Part shown: piece after piece, positions 38,078 to 49,700 of the stretch | Numbering within the stretch: the first letter of the stretch is position 1 | How the letters are laid out: each line of letters starts with the position of its first letter | NCBI GenBank assembly: GCA_033439795.1 | Contig: JAUTDP010000012.1 | Location: 682,001 to 746,000, forward strand | Source of the DNA: Sordaria brevicollis | Taxonomy: Eukaryota > Ascomycota > Sordariomycetes > Sordariales > Sordariaceae | Direction of reading: 5' to 3' | Length of the DNA stretch: 64,000 nucleotides | Notes under the pieces: generated by a model | What the model saw: the letters and a program-made list of their open reading frames with translations, nothing else | Told to the model about the DNA's origin: nothing | Databases searched by the model: none | Made by a program: the position numbers and the translations under genes

Positions 38078-39425
38078 TCGGACGGAGATGAAGAGACTTG
38101 GAGGATGTTGTTTCTGAGATGCATCTGCTATGAGGAGGTTACAAATAATGGTAATGGGATAATGACTTATGAACAAATAATGGGTTTGGCGACTGGCAGC
38201 AATGGTTGGAATGTTGGAAAATGGGCTTCTTTGGTATCGGGATATGAATTCTTCACTTCGATCTTTGTCTTATGAACCAACACTTTTTGTATCACTATGT
38301 TCATGTATGATATCTTACCATATTCCACCACGATAATCAAGTCGTTTCCTCGTAAAGCTCAGTTTTGCTCACAGTGAATTCGGGCTCCAACCCTTGGCGA
38401 AGCAAATGATTATGAAGGCAATGAGGGCATTCAGAGTTCATCAGATATTCGGCAGTCGAACTCTGACACCATCAGCCATCCATAATCAAGTCCCAAAAAT
38501 GAAAAAAGAATTCTGACCAAAACCAGCGAGACCAAGCCTTCCATTTCATCACATGCCTGCACTATGAGGTAGACCAAGCCATGCCGTGATATGCAAGGTA
38601 CTGCACATTTGCAGGGGCAGGGACGGTGGAAGAAGACCCTGGGCATGACCGAATGGGCCACGCTTAACACCCGGTATCGAACACTCGAAGCGCCTTTTCC
38701 GCGATCGCAACTTTTGTCGCTTTTGCTGATTCGGTTCGGCAATACATTTGCTCTTATCCGTCAATAATTCTTTTGAATCACTTCACTCGCACAGAAAACT
38801 GAAGTCGAATTCCAATTCCAATTCGCCTTCCAGATCACCCCGAACCCCTGGCCTGACACCCATGCCGTTATTCCCGGGCCGCCTACGGTCCCGGCCTTTG
38901 AGAAGAGGTCTCAGCCCCCCAACAAAGGGTCATTTGATATCCGAATGTCGGCCGCCCAACCACTTGGCGACTACAATGGACCAAAGCCCAAAGGTCTGGT
39001 TCAAAAGATGTTCTTAAGTGTCCATTGAAAGAGGCGCAGTACGATTTTTCGTACCTGAATACCACCATAAAAATCCAGACCGCAATGGTGTTCGTGATCG
39101 TTGCTAGGGTCGCAATGGAAAAGGGGCGATTGTCAAGTCGCAAACAGGAACCATAAAAAGAATGCGACGCCCACCTTTTCAAGAGAATTGAGGAGTTATC
39201 GATTGGTTCATCATTCCCCAATTCCCAACTACCATACCAGGAATACTCAATGGCCCAAAGAGTATTCGGACATCAATACCACAGACCTCGATAACACTCG
39301 CTCAAACTACCATACACAAAAATTCACATCAATCGGGCAACTTTTTCAATCACGCTATAACCACCACAAACTTCAACCGGTGACACCAAACTCGAACCTC
39401 AACCTCAACCTCACAACCATCAAAG
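38078..39425. other. Intergenic between the two RCR-like genes
   Basis: No convincing gene on either strand. The last 130 bp are C/A-rich like the leader of the upstream gene. Confidence 0.5.
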
Positions 39426-39851
39426 ATGGCACCCCTCCCATCTCCCATTTCAGAAACCCTCACCATGGGGCTCCTCCTCTCCCGCTCCTGCAGCAACGAC
39501 TACCGCTACGGGTGCGGCAGCATCCCCGCCGACAAGCGACCCATCCTCATCGTCGTCGGCGTGATCGTGGCCATTATCGTCATTTCCGTCATTCTTTGCA
39601 GCTGCGGGTGTTGCACATGCACCATGGGTGAGAGGGGGGCGGGCAACAATAACAACAACAACGCTCAGGGACAAGGAGGAAATAGTGGTGATGGAAATAC
39701 TGCCGGGGGAACTGCTGGGGCGCCCGCGGTTCCGGACGTACCACCGCCGATGTATCAAGAGGCGGGTGCGCCGCCGCCTACTTACCAGAGGGAGACTGGG
39801 GATGGTGGTGGGCAGGCATCGGTGGAAAGGCCACAGCCTAGGTATGCGTGA
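39426..39851 (+). CDS. Small single-span membrane protein with two PPxY motifs (RCR-like 2)
   Basis: 141 residues from the ATG in CATCAAAGATGG, a context like that of the gene at 37601. An N-terminal segment with Cys22 and Cys30 precedes one membrane span at about 39-58. A Cys cluster at the membrane face (C58, C60, C62, C63, C65) is a plausible palmitoylation site. The tail is Gly/Asn-rich and has PPMY (107-110) and PPTY (117-120), both WW-ligand motifs. Same layout as the upstream protein, but little direct sequence identity beyond it. Likely a ubiquitin-ligase adaptor or trafficking factor of the RCR type; this is inference. Confidence 0.68.
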   Translation: MAPLPSPISETLTMGLLLSRSCSNDYRYGCGSIPADKRPILIVVGVIVAIIVISVILCSCGCCTCTMGERGAGNNNNNNAQGQGGNSGDGNTAGGTAGAPAVPDVPPPMYQEAGAPPPTYQRETGDGGGQASVERPQPRYA

Positions 39852-41109
39852 CCTATGAGGGGAGTCATGATGATGATGCTGGGTTATGCATTTGCTTGTT
39901 CTTTGGGTATACCAGGCGTTTTTGGTGTTTCGAGCATATAGAGGACAATTCTTTTTGGTCTTTTCCGGACTGTAATTATATGGAGGAGGAGATGATAATG
40001 ATGATGGATTGGCTCATAAAGATCTACGGCATGGAAGGCAGGATTTCGGGTGGTCTAGCCGGTCGAGTGGACTCGATGATGGAGATCGTGACCCAAGGGA
40101 AGGGCAAACGCTGGGTCGCTGTTGGAGACGGAGGATAAAATAAGAGCATGAAAGTAGCTGGATGATTTAATGTCTTGTTATAATAGCTATTCCTATAGAT
40201 ATAGTTAAAGAGATACCCAAAACACCTCCTATACCAAAGTCATTACATGTATTGCTCCGTGGTGGTCTCACTGTCTCAAATGAAGCTATCGCGAAAGCTG
40301 TCGGATGCTCTGTGGTACCTGCCCGACAGGTGGATCCGATTGGCGGCAGGTTGGGGGAGATTTAGCGCAGGTACGACTGGTGTTCAGTGGAGTTTCCAGG
40401 GCCGGGATCCCCAATTGCGCCAACTTCAAAACCCCGTCGGGCTTCCTCTCAAACCTTCTCCCTTTCATCACTTGAGGACACTTCCATCAAGCGTCGTATG
40501 AACCAGCCCAACTTGATTTAAATACGATGCGTAAAGCTTGCTCAATACCTCAGCCACAATGTCAACCACACTTCAAGGGAGAGCGGTTCCTGAGTCAGGC
40601 ACAGGCCATGTGTCGCCGACCGTATCACCATGATGCTGTTTTGGGAAACCACCATGTTCTCGAAGGCGGCGACTCTGGCGACAACACGGGAATGCCCCCC
40701 GTCTCGGTCTAACCCTTTTGGCAACATCTGCCTGGCTGCCGCCTACGCTAGAGGTGACAAATGGTACCGTCAAATCTCACTTATCCGTAAGGGAATGTCG
40801 GGTGCCGCCTGGAAAATTCTCACCGTCTGGATTGTCGTGAATCTCTCTCTTTGTTTCCCCTTTTCGAATATCCACTGTACTGTTTGGTGGCTGACATTCT
40901 TTTGTTCCATTCACTTTGCGCTCCCAGATTCTGGGTTTTGCTTCCTCTCGTTTAAAAACGCCATTCTTTGTTGCTCAGTTGTATTCAAGCTATACAAATT
41001 TCACCAGCTACGCCGCCAGCAGACCTCACGACAGCAAGATAACATGAACTAAGCCGACGACACTCGTTCAAGAATCATCCAACCCTCACGCGCCAAACGT
41101 GCCGGCGTT
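39852..41109. other. Intergenic / 5' region of the aspartic-protease-like gene
   Basis: A 140-residue frame at 40630-41052 has no motif and an irregular composition. Presumed untranslated and promoter DNA. Confidence 0.45.
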
Positions 41110-43185
41110 ATGGCACCTTACACTCAATTACACCGGTTGTGGCCGGCCGCGCTTTGTCTTGTCAACATCGCAAACGCCGCGAGTGGCCATGTCAAGATCC
41201 CCTTTTCGAGCCCTGAGCTCGACCTAGTACCGGACAGTTCAAGGACGGTATCGGATTTCTTGGTCCCGTACATTATCGAGGTCCAAGTCGGCACTCCTCT
41301 ACAAAAAGTTTCGCTCCTCATATCGACGAGCATGACCGACACCTGGGTTCCTGACGGCACAAGCAGTCTTTGCGACGACCAGAACCCGGGGTACCACGAT
41401 TACTATTACGATGATGAAGAAGAGTCTTATGGTAGCAATACTGGTAGGGTTTCGAGGTGTGTATGGGGATACTTCAACGCGTCTCAGTCGTCCACGTATA
41501 GGAATGCAAACGCCCGATACACCGAATTTGACCCGCCCACCTTCTCCGGCGTTGCGCGAGGTATCAACGCTACAGACAAACTTGCCATCAGCGATCTCAC
41601 GCTCGACAACTACCCATTGGGCATGGTCTACAGCGCCAGCTCGTGGATAGGCGTGCTGGGACTGGGAAACAACTACTCCAGCACTTATTACAGTTACAGG
41701 GACAGCGGCTATCCCACCATTCTCGACCGCATGATTTCCTCCGGTCAGATCTCCACCAAGGCCTATAGCATCTGGCTTGACGATGAGGAGGGTCTGTCTG
41801 GCAACATTCTGTTTGGCGCTGTCGACAAGGTTCGCTACTCGGGCGACCTCGTCCGCCTGAACGCTGACAATCCTCACGCCGCAAACAACAAGTTCTCCAC
41901 ACTTGTTCATTCCGTGAACTTCACCAGGTCTGACGAGTCCGGCATGCAATCTACCATGATCTCCAACGACCTGCCTCTGGACGTCACCATCGGCATGGGC
42001 GAAATCATCTCTTTCCTTCCCGACGACCTCGCCAGCTACATGGCCTCGCTTAACGGAGCGAAGCTTGACAAATACGCCAATCTGTACACCATACCCTGCG
42101 CCGCCACTTCTTGGAGCAACAGAACCGTCTTCTCGTTCCGGCTCGGCGGCTCGGACGGCCCGGCCCTCGAGGTCCACACCTCGGACTTGGTTATCAAACC
42201 GGGTGTTCTCACCGGTCAACTCTCTAACAGCTTGTCCACGACTGAAAAAATGACTCTCAACCTCGGGCTGGAGGATCACGACACCTGCGTCTTCGGCATC
42301 CAGACATGGGACACGGCCGCGACGCTTTACGACGGCGATGGCTCTCAATACAGTAACTCCGACTACCTTAACGAGAAATACTACAACCTCGGTAACTCGT
42401 TCCTCCGCCGGTCATACATGGTCTTTGACGTCGCTCGCCAGGAAATCGCCGTGGCGCCGGTGGTTTACAAGTCCTTTGAGGCGTCAAACCTCGAGGACAT
42501 TGTGGAATTCGCCGACGAATATATGGCCGAAACGCCCGAGTCGAAATACTACTGCTCCCTCGACTTTGAATCTTACTGCCCGCAACTCTCGATCAACTGC
42601 CCGCGCGGCGGGTGGTCTTGCGATACCTATCGCGACTCTCCTGACGGTTATCCTGACGATGAGAATCCTTACTACGCTGCCAGCTCGTACTGGAGGATGA
42701 TCTCGTACGTGCTAGGGGCCGTTTTTGGGTTGTTTGTGTTGGTTGCACTGGTCACTTCTGTGGTCCTCTGGATACGCATTATCAAGAAGGATAGGCGGAC
42801 GATGGGATTGCCGATGGAGGAGGAGAAGAGGTTGATGGGAGATATCGAAGGGGGAGGTGATGCCGCGGCGGGACTAAACTTGCAGCAGCAGCGGCAGCAG
42901 CAGCCAAATATGACTGGTGTAACTGGCGCTTTGTCGGTCATTCACGAGGAGGAATCTTCACCAACGGCTCCGGCGAGGGCGGATGCGAGTCATGAACGAG
43001 GACTGTCACCGGCTCCGGGAATGATGTCTGCTCCTCCCAGATCTCCGAGCCCGCTTTCAGACGATGGTGTGGGCGGCTCAAGAGCTGAAGCTGCTTCACC
43101 GGTGTCGGAGAAATTGGGTACTCCCCCAACGGATCCAAAGGGGAAGGGGAAGGCGGTTGCTGATGAGATAGGGCAGGCGAGGTAA
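41110..43185 (+). CDS. Membrane-anchored pepsin-fold protein lacking both catalytic Asp (pseudo-aspartic protease)
   Basis: One intronless frame of 691 residues. A signal peptide occupies about residues 1-24. A pepsin-like (A1) domain runs to about 460, with recognisable pieces: VGTPLQKVSLLIST, WIGVLGLG, NILFGAVD and GNSFLRRSYMVFD. A Cys-rich stalk is followed by a membrane span at about 530-555 and a cytosolic tail of about 130 residues rich in Ser, Pro and Gln. In active members the first motif is D-T-G-S/T; here it is S72-T-S-M. The second motif (D-S/T-G) aligns by spacing to the following F-L-P as G295-M-G. Both catalytic aspartates are therefore missing and proteolysis is not expected. 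The frame is intact and conserved-looking, so this is a pseudoenzyme rather than a broken gene. It probably acts at the cell surface, perhaps as a sensor or scaffold; role unknown. Confidence 0.85.
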   Translation: MAPYTQLHRLWPAALCLVNIANAASGHVKIPFSSPELDLVPDSSRTVSDFLVPYIIEVQVGTPLQKVSLLISTSMTDTWVPDGTSSLCDDQNPGYHDYYYDDEEESYGSNTGRVSRCVWGYFNASQSSTYRNANARYTEFDPPTFSGVARGINATDKLAISDLTLDNYPLGMVYSASSWIGVLGLGNNYSSTYYSYRDSGYPTILDRMISSGQISTKAYSIWLDDEEGLSGNILFGAVDKVRYSGDLVRLNADNPHAANNKFSTLVHSVNFTRSDESGMQSTMISNDLPLDVTIGMGEIISFLPDDLASYMASLNGAKLDKYANLYTIPCAATSWSNRTVFSFRLGGSDGPALEVHTSDLVIKPGVLTGQLSNSLSTTEKMTLNLGLEDHDTCVFGIQTWDTAATLYDGDGSQYSNSDYLNEKYYNLGNSFLRRSYMVFDVARQEIAVAPVVYKSFEASNLEDIVEFADEYMAETPESKYYCSLDFESYCPQLSINCPRGGWSCDTYRDSPDGYPDDENPYYAASSYWRMISYVLGAVFGLFVLVALVTSVVLWIRIIKKDRRTMGLPMEEEKRLMGDIEGGGDAAAGLNLQQQRQQQPNMTGVTGALSVIHEEESSPTAPARADASHERGLSPAPGMMSAPPRSPSPLSDDGVGGSRAEAASPVSEKLGTPPTDPKGKGKAVADEIGQAR

Positions 43186-43610
43186 ATCTCGTTTGCTGTT
43201 TTTTTTCTCGCAGACTATGCGAATGATGTTAATTATGGGAGTAATGAGACAACTTGATGAGTTGTATGGCTTTGAATAATAAGGAAGAAAGTACATAGCT
43301 TTGAGATACCCCGATGTTTACACTACGGCTGTCTTCCAAACTCAAGTTGCTTTTTTTCGTGACCTTGGCGGCATCATAGACAGTGCTCAGTCATGCCATC
43401 ATTGTTGGAACCGAGACACACTAAGTAGAATTGCGAAAGACGAGGTTAAGTAATTCGTGGAAAGGGCGACGGCGTGATTAGAAATGGTGAACTTCAGCTA
43501 TGAGGTAGGAAGGAATCATCGCGCTGGAAAGATACCATGCGAATAGAGTGGTAGGCAGCGATGTGACTGAAACCAACTTGCGGGAAAGCACGACGACGGA
43601 CAGCTTAAAG
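43186..43610. other. Short intergenic region
   Basis: No gene seen. It could hold upstream exons of the partial gene that follows, but no zinc-cluster motif is present. Confidence 0.45.
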
Positions 43611-44079
43611 GGTATAACAAGCTCCAGAAACGACAGTCCTCGAACACGGAATTCAAGAGAACGATGACATCGAACACTCCAGCAGTAGCAGCGGCAGCAG
43701 CAGCAGCAGTAGCAGCAGTAGCACCGCTCAAGCAGTGGAAGTCGACCCAGCAACCAGCCTCATGATAATCAGCTGCGTCACCCGACTTCTCCAGATCTTT
43801 GAATCCCTGATGTTCATCGTAGAAGCCATGAAAGAAGCTAGCTGTCCGGCCGACTACGTTCAACTTCGACTCGGAGCGTCGTTTGTGCCTAGCATGAGCA
43901 AGACCCTTCACGCCCGCTTATTGGGGCAGTATATCCTGCATTTACTGGAGAACATCTCGGAGATGGCGGCGAGGATTGTACCGTCGTCGAGGCAGTTGTT
44001 GCATGCGAGAGCCGTGGAAGATAATAGGGCTGTTGAGAAGAGGATTAGAGAAAGGGTTGTGGCGTCGATTCAGTCTTGA
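43611..44079 (+). pseudogene. Fragment resembling the C-terminus of a fungal Zn2Cys6 (AflR-like) regulator
   Basis: An open frame without its own ATG at the start runs from 43611. It has a poly-Ser linker (AGC/AGT repeats, about 43680-43725) and then DPATSLMIISCVTRLLQIFE and a helix-rich segment ending ENISEMAARIV. This arrangement resembles the C-terminal domain of AflR-type regulators of secondary metabolism. The N-terminal zinc cluster is missing from the 400 bp upstream. Several AG dinucleotides before 43640 could be a splice acceptor, so an unseen upstream exon is possible. Alternatively, the ATG at 43788 would give a short protein of about 97 residues. Call it a partial gene or relic. 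Confidence 0.4.
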
Positions 44080-44591
44080 CGGGAGGTATGAGGAATGGTG
44101 GGTTGGCGGAGTGGCTTTTGCTGTGCTGACAGGGCTTATTCAAAGCTGGCCATCATCCATGAAAGCGAAGGGCCCATAGAAGGGCCTTCATTGAAGTATG
44201 GGAAAATGAGTGTGTATTGAGAATCCAGTGCTCATGTTCGGATGCCCTGGTGTTGATCCCATTATCTTTCCCAAAACCTTCCATTCACCAACCAGGATGG
44301 AATTTCATTGCATCACCTACCCGCTTAGGTCCATATGATCATATCCTCACCTCTATCCCAACCCTCGATATCAAACACGCTCTCTGCCATGGCTTCCAAC
44401 ATGACACATAAAACAGACAATCCGTTAATCCTCAACTCCACATACGTACACCCATCAAAAACAAGGGTAAAACTCTCAACACGCCCCCCCAATACAAAAC
44501 CCCAACCCTCACACCATTTGACAGCCGATGGCACCTGCATGTAAAAATCCCCGTTTTACCCGACACTTCCAGAACCTCACCACCCTTCCCG
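44080..44591. other. Intergenic between convergent genes
   Basis: Short opposing frames at 44325-44544 show no features. Confidence 0.45.
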
Positions 44592-44897
44592 TCACTTTGA
44601 ATTCCCCGGTGGAGGTGGTCTCATGAAGCAACCCTGCAACTTAGCATCCCACACAAACTTGCCGTCTCGACTCTCTTTTTCCAGTAAGTTGTAGTGCTGT
44701 ATGCAGATTGTCCAGTCCAAGTTTATGGGCTCCTCGACTTCTTCTGGCGGTGCGTCGTGGACGAGTTTTTCCGTGGGGCAAACGCAAGTGCTTTTAGGGC
44801 CTTCTTCTGGTCGGTACTTGATGTCGGGATACTTGAGCTCTTTGACGCATCCGCAGAGCATGTATTGGACGTATACGACTCGGACTAGCCAACACAT
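44592..44897 (-). CDS. Small Cys-rich hypothetical protein
   Basis: 101 residues from an ATG; the protein starts MCWLVRVVYVQYMLCGC, with further Cys in STCVCPTEK, ICIQH and QGCF. Coherent composition, acidic middle (DAPPEEVEEP) and a basic proline-rich end. No signal peptide or membrane span. The Met-Cys start and early Cys-x-Cys recall the protein at 19444 and many small fungus-specific proteins; zinc binding is possible but unproven. It is the last gene before the 10-kb RIP-mutated block. Confidence 0.55.
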   Translation of the reverse strand: MCWLVRVVYVQYMLCGCVKELKYPDIKYRPEEGPKSTCVCPTEKLVHDAPPEEVEEPINLDWTICIQHYNLLEKESRDGKFVWDAKLQGCFMRPPPPGNSK

Positions 44898-45041
44898 CTT
44901 TGTAAATATTCTTTTTGAGCTTGACTTGCCGCACCGGGGTTATTATCCTCATACACCATTTTTAACTTCATGCACCATATGTCAGCTATTATAATTTCGA
45001 GCCGTTTTTACATACAAATTTACGTTTTTTCAATGTTTCGA

Positions 45042-45101
45042 GCACTATAGTGCGCCAAATCAGACTATAGTACACCAAATCAAAGGTAATACGCCAAATT
45101 A
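45042..45101. repeat. Three short repeats of TRYRCCAAAT at the AT-block border
   Basis: TGCGCCAAAT (45051-45060), TACACCAAAT (45071-45080) and TACGCCAAAT (45090-45099) are spaced 19-20 bp apart; the first two are preceded by ACTATAG. Differences are transitions. They lie at the left edge of the RIP-mutated block and may be subterminal repeats of the DNA transposon there. Confidence 0.5.
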
Positions 45102-46530
45102 TCTAGTAATAATTTCATAGTATTGAGTATAGCAATTTAATAATATCTACGTAATATTGAAACTACCTACTCTATAAATCTATTTATTATTATTATCGTT
45201 ACCAACCGCGGTATTATTATTAACTTTAATAAAGTAATCCTTAACTCCTAATTAAATTCTACGTAAATTTAAATTAATAAAATAATTAGAATTATATATC
45301 TATACCCTTTAATCCTCTAACGCCTCTTCCTTCGCCCTCTTTTTAATTATAACCCTTTCCTTTTACGCTACTATAACGAAATCGAATAGGGTAATAAATT
45401 CTTTTTTAATATCCTCTTAAGTAATAATATTATTATTAATAATAAAAATTAGCGGTGAGTTCGAATCGTTAAGTAGAGGGGGTAAAGGTAAGTTCGAATT
45501 TCTAGGGGGTAATAATTAAGCGGCGCGCTTACGGGAAGTACGTATTATTTTAGTTAGGGCAATTCTAACGGCGCCCCTCCCTCTATTTCTCCCTTTACCT
45601 CCCTTACCTCCTTTACTTCCCCTACCTCCCCTACTTCTATTACCCCCCTTTATACGTATTAACGTTAGAAATTACTAGGTATTATTATTAATAATAATAT
45701 AATTACCTTCTATAATACTTTTAATACCCTTTCTAATACCCTTTTTATCCCTAATTATTTTATTTATTATATTTAGGGCTTTTAAATTAGGATTAGAAAC
45801 TTCTATTCGAAATAGATTACGCTTTATAATATTAAAGATATAATTAATTCGCTTACTATTATTAATATAATTAACGGTCCGCTTAAAAGGGGGGGGGGAG
45901 GGGGGATAATAGGTTTATTATTAAAGGGATTATATTGGTTTTTAGGGCGTCCTTTGGGTATTATTTTAATTGTAGAGCGAATCCGTAGATATTTATCGAA
46001 AGTATTAAAATCCTCTATAAAATATTAAAACGGGTAGTAATCGACCTTATTAATTAATACTTTAATTAAATTCTTTTTATTATACCGCTCTAATATTTTA
46101 TAAAAGTAAGGTAAGTTATATTACTTTCGAAAATTGCCGTAATAGGGGGGGAAATTTTAAGAATAGGGATTATTAAGCGATTTAATAATAATAGAAGCCT
46201 TTTTATATTATTTTAATAATAAATTTAGAGTTTATACCGTTATTTATAATACGTAATCCCTTAATTATTCTTTATATAAGTATTTATAATATACCCGGGT
46301 ATTAAAAATAATAATTTACTCCTTATATATATTATACCGTTTAGTAATAATAATTTTAATAATTTAAAAAATTTTATCGAGACTTATATGTATTAATAAT
46401 CCTTCCCCTTTAATGCTAGCGTTAATAAATTCGTTAAGGGAGGTGGTTTTATAATTAAAATTGAAGTTCGAATTAATATAATAATTAACTTATTCGAATT
46501 TATAAGGTAGGAACTCTTCCTTAAAATATT

Positions 46531-46535
46531 AGAAT
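46531..46535. repeat. Left 5-bp target-site duplication (AGAAT) of the Gypsy element
   Basis: AGAAT directly precedes the 5' LTR and recurs at 53755-53759. Confidence 0.9.
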
Positions 46536-46778
46536 TGTTACGGCGCTGGCGGATAGGGCACTCGACAGCACCTAATCCGATTATCACTTAGGCGGTCACC
46601 TAACAAAGGTTGACCGCACCAGCGCACGTAATAGCGTATCGCTCCCGCCCAAGTATAAAACCCTAGCGCGGGGCGCGCCCTTTGCCCGTTTCTTCTTTTT
46701 TTCTTCATTTTATAATTCTTTCATAGACCTAAAATTAACGTATTAAATTTATTTTTCGTAATTACGTCGCTCGTAATA
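46536..46778 (+). repeat. 5' LTR of the Gypsy element (243 bp)
   Basis: Begins TGTTACGGCG; the 3' LTR preserves the intact complementary end GTAACA. All differences between the two LTRs that I could find are transitions. A TATAAAA box at 46654-46660 precedes a GC-rich stretch and is a plausible Pol II start region. Confidence 0.95.
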
Positions 46779-49700
46779 ATTACAAAATTAATTTTAATAT
46801 ATTAGGGAGGTATTTAAATATCCCAATTTATTTACCAATTAAAGAAATCATTATAGCGTATTATCGTAATTAATTACAATAGCGTATACCCCCGACGAGA
46901 AAGTTACGGTTAAATCCGTTTAATTTAAAATAATTATTATTAAGAGCGCTTAAATTAACGAAATTTAGAAGAAAAACCTATTTAATAAATTCGCCCTCGA
47001 ATAAATTAAATTCGATATTGTTAAGGTATTTATTATTTTTAATACTATTATTTAATAAAACGACGCCTTTAAGCGTCGTTCGCTTAATATTACTATAATC
47101 GGCGCCTCCTTTAAAGAGAAATAAGATACCTAATTTCACGGCCTTAATAAATCTAATTTAAAGGCTTATAATATACCGGAAGATATTAACGAAGCTTATA
47201 CGTTCTTTAATTAGGAAGTTATTAATTAAATTTCCGATATTTATTATACATTTAATATAAATAATTTAATTAATTTTTTATATACGAAAATAAACGCGAT
47301 TGCTAAATATTATATTTAATAAAATAATAGATATTTATTTTTCGTTTTTAAACTTTTAATAACTACCGGTTTAAAATATTAAAACGAAGCCGAAGATAAC
47401 GCGATATTAATAGACTTTAAGTAATTTTATACTATTTAAAACGAAGAGGGTATATAAACCTTATTTTAAAAAATTAAAATCCGTATTATTTTAGCCGAAA
47501 TTATTCTATTTTAATAATGTAGTTACTAAATTATTATTATTAATTTGAATATTAATTTGGGGATTTTATATAATTACGCCGCCGATTTATTTAAATATTA
47601 AAAAGGTACCGAAATTGAAAATAATAGCCTTTATAAGGAATTTAGGAAAAAGATTGGGGAGAATAATTTCCTATTTAAATAATTTAAGGATAGCCGTAGA
47701 GAAGATCCTAATTCCGATAACGAAGAAGATTTCGAGAGTATTACCCATTTATACTACGAGAATTCTATATTATACGAAAAGAATATCGAATTCTATAATA
47801 AAATTACCGAATTACATTTAATTCTTATTAAATAAAATAATACCCCGTTTAACGAAGATTATTATAATAATCCGTCCGGCGATAAAAATAATACCCCGTT
47901 TAATAATAATTATACGGATTATAAAGGTATTAACGCTTAGGGTACCCTATACGAATAGAAAGATAATTCCTTTACTAAAGATTATCCTTCTTACTTTTAC
48001 TTCTTTATTAAATAGAATAAAGCCCGTCGAAATTTAATTAAAAAGGATAAAGAATTCGTTAAAATTAACGATAATTTAATAATTATAAAGGTATAAATAA
48101 AGGAATTGGGAGGAGCTATTACTATTCGAAATAGGGATATTATTAACCTATATATTATAATCGCCGCTTTAATTAAAGAAAATATTAACCTCTATAAAGA
48201 GAATATTAATCTCTATAAAAAAAAGGTCGCTTTCCTAACCCCCGAAAACCTTAAACGCTATAATTATATTAACCGCGACGAGGATAATAATAATAGAAGA
48301 CGTTATAAGGAGATATTTATTACCGATTTTTTTATTATTAATTATAAACGCTTATTAATTAAAAAAAAGGATTTATTCTATTTTTATAACGAAAAAGATA
48401 AAAATATTATTATTTTTAACATTTAATACCGCTATATCCTTAATAAATTTAAATTCAACGCTAATTACTTTTTTAATAATAAAATTAAGAAAATATATAT
48501 TAAAAATTATATTACCGGTAAAGCTATTTAGGATTTTAAACCTTATTTTACCGATAAACTTTATAATATTAAAATTTCTAACAAATTATTCGCTTATTTA
48601 CGCGCCGAATATTACGATTACAATCGAAAGGAAAAAGTTATTTACGAATTTAATAATTTAAAATTCGAAATGAACGGAGATTTTTAAGAATTCCGTAATA
48701 AATTCGTACGTTTGGCCGGAGAATGCGGCCGCCCTCCTAATTTATAAAAATAGGAATTTAATTAAAAATTTCCCGGTAATATTTAAAATACCCTCCTTTA
48801 GGGATATAAGTAAGAAAATATTATATTTAATTAATACGTTCTAATAACTAAAAAAGCGGTCGAAATTAATTAATATATTTTCTAGAATAATAAGGCTAAA
48901 AAAGATAATAAAAATAAAAATAAGAATACCTTTTCCTCTTTTATTACGAATTCGTTTAATAAAGCTAAGGGTTCTAATAATTTTAATAAAAATTCTAATA
49001 ATATTACTAATAATAGTATTAATACCGATAATAATAATTAAAGTAATTTCCGATACGCCTCCGATATAAATTATAAAGAAGCCCGTAAATTATTCGAAGA
49101 GAATAAATATTTTATATATAAAAAAATTGGATATTATTTTTATAATTGCTTTAACCGTTACGGCAATAATTTTAACCGTATTAATAAATTCGTCGATTAT
49201 TATAATCGCAAAAATAAAGAAGACGATAAACCGGCCGATAAGGCGGAAAATTAATTACTTTAGGAATATTAAATTCCCTCTTAGGGATTAAGTTAATAAA
49301 TATTTATTTTAGAAAGAATTTAAAAAAAATATTATTAGAGAAAATAAAAGTAGATAAAGGATTTTTAAAAAATTATTTAAGTAGGCCAATTTTAATTACA
49401 TTTTATATTATAGTAGGTAATAATAGAAGAATTTTATTTACGAATAATACGCTCATTAATTCGGGAATAAACGGTAATATCTTTATAAGTAAGGATTTCG
49501 TAAATAATATAATAAAATAAGGAGTAGAAGAATTATACGGTTTTTAGCCCTATATTATAAATAAGTATACCGGATAATATAATAAAACGATCGATTAATA
49601 TTTAAAGGGTATTATTAAAATTTAAGGGTAAAAATTTAATAAAGAAGTAATAATTATTATTAATTCTAATTACGACGTTATTTTAAGAAAGTATTAATTG

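Noticed and set aside
40630..41052. 140-residue frame upstream of the pepsin-fold gene
   Set aside because: Irregular Trp/Cys/Phe-rich composition, no domain, most likely leader DNA.
41299..42348. 349-residue antisense open frame inside the pepsin-fold gene
   Set aside because: A shadow of a GC-rich coding region; no motif and no splice or start context.
47615..48426. Two open frames in the AT-rich block that look like genes
   Set aside because: They lie in the gag region of the dead Gypsy element, between its LTRs.
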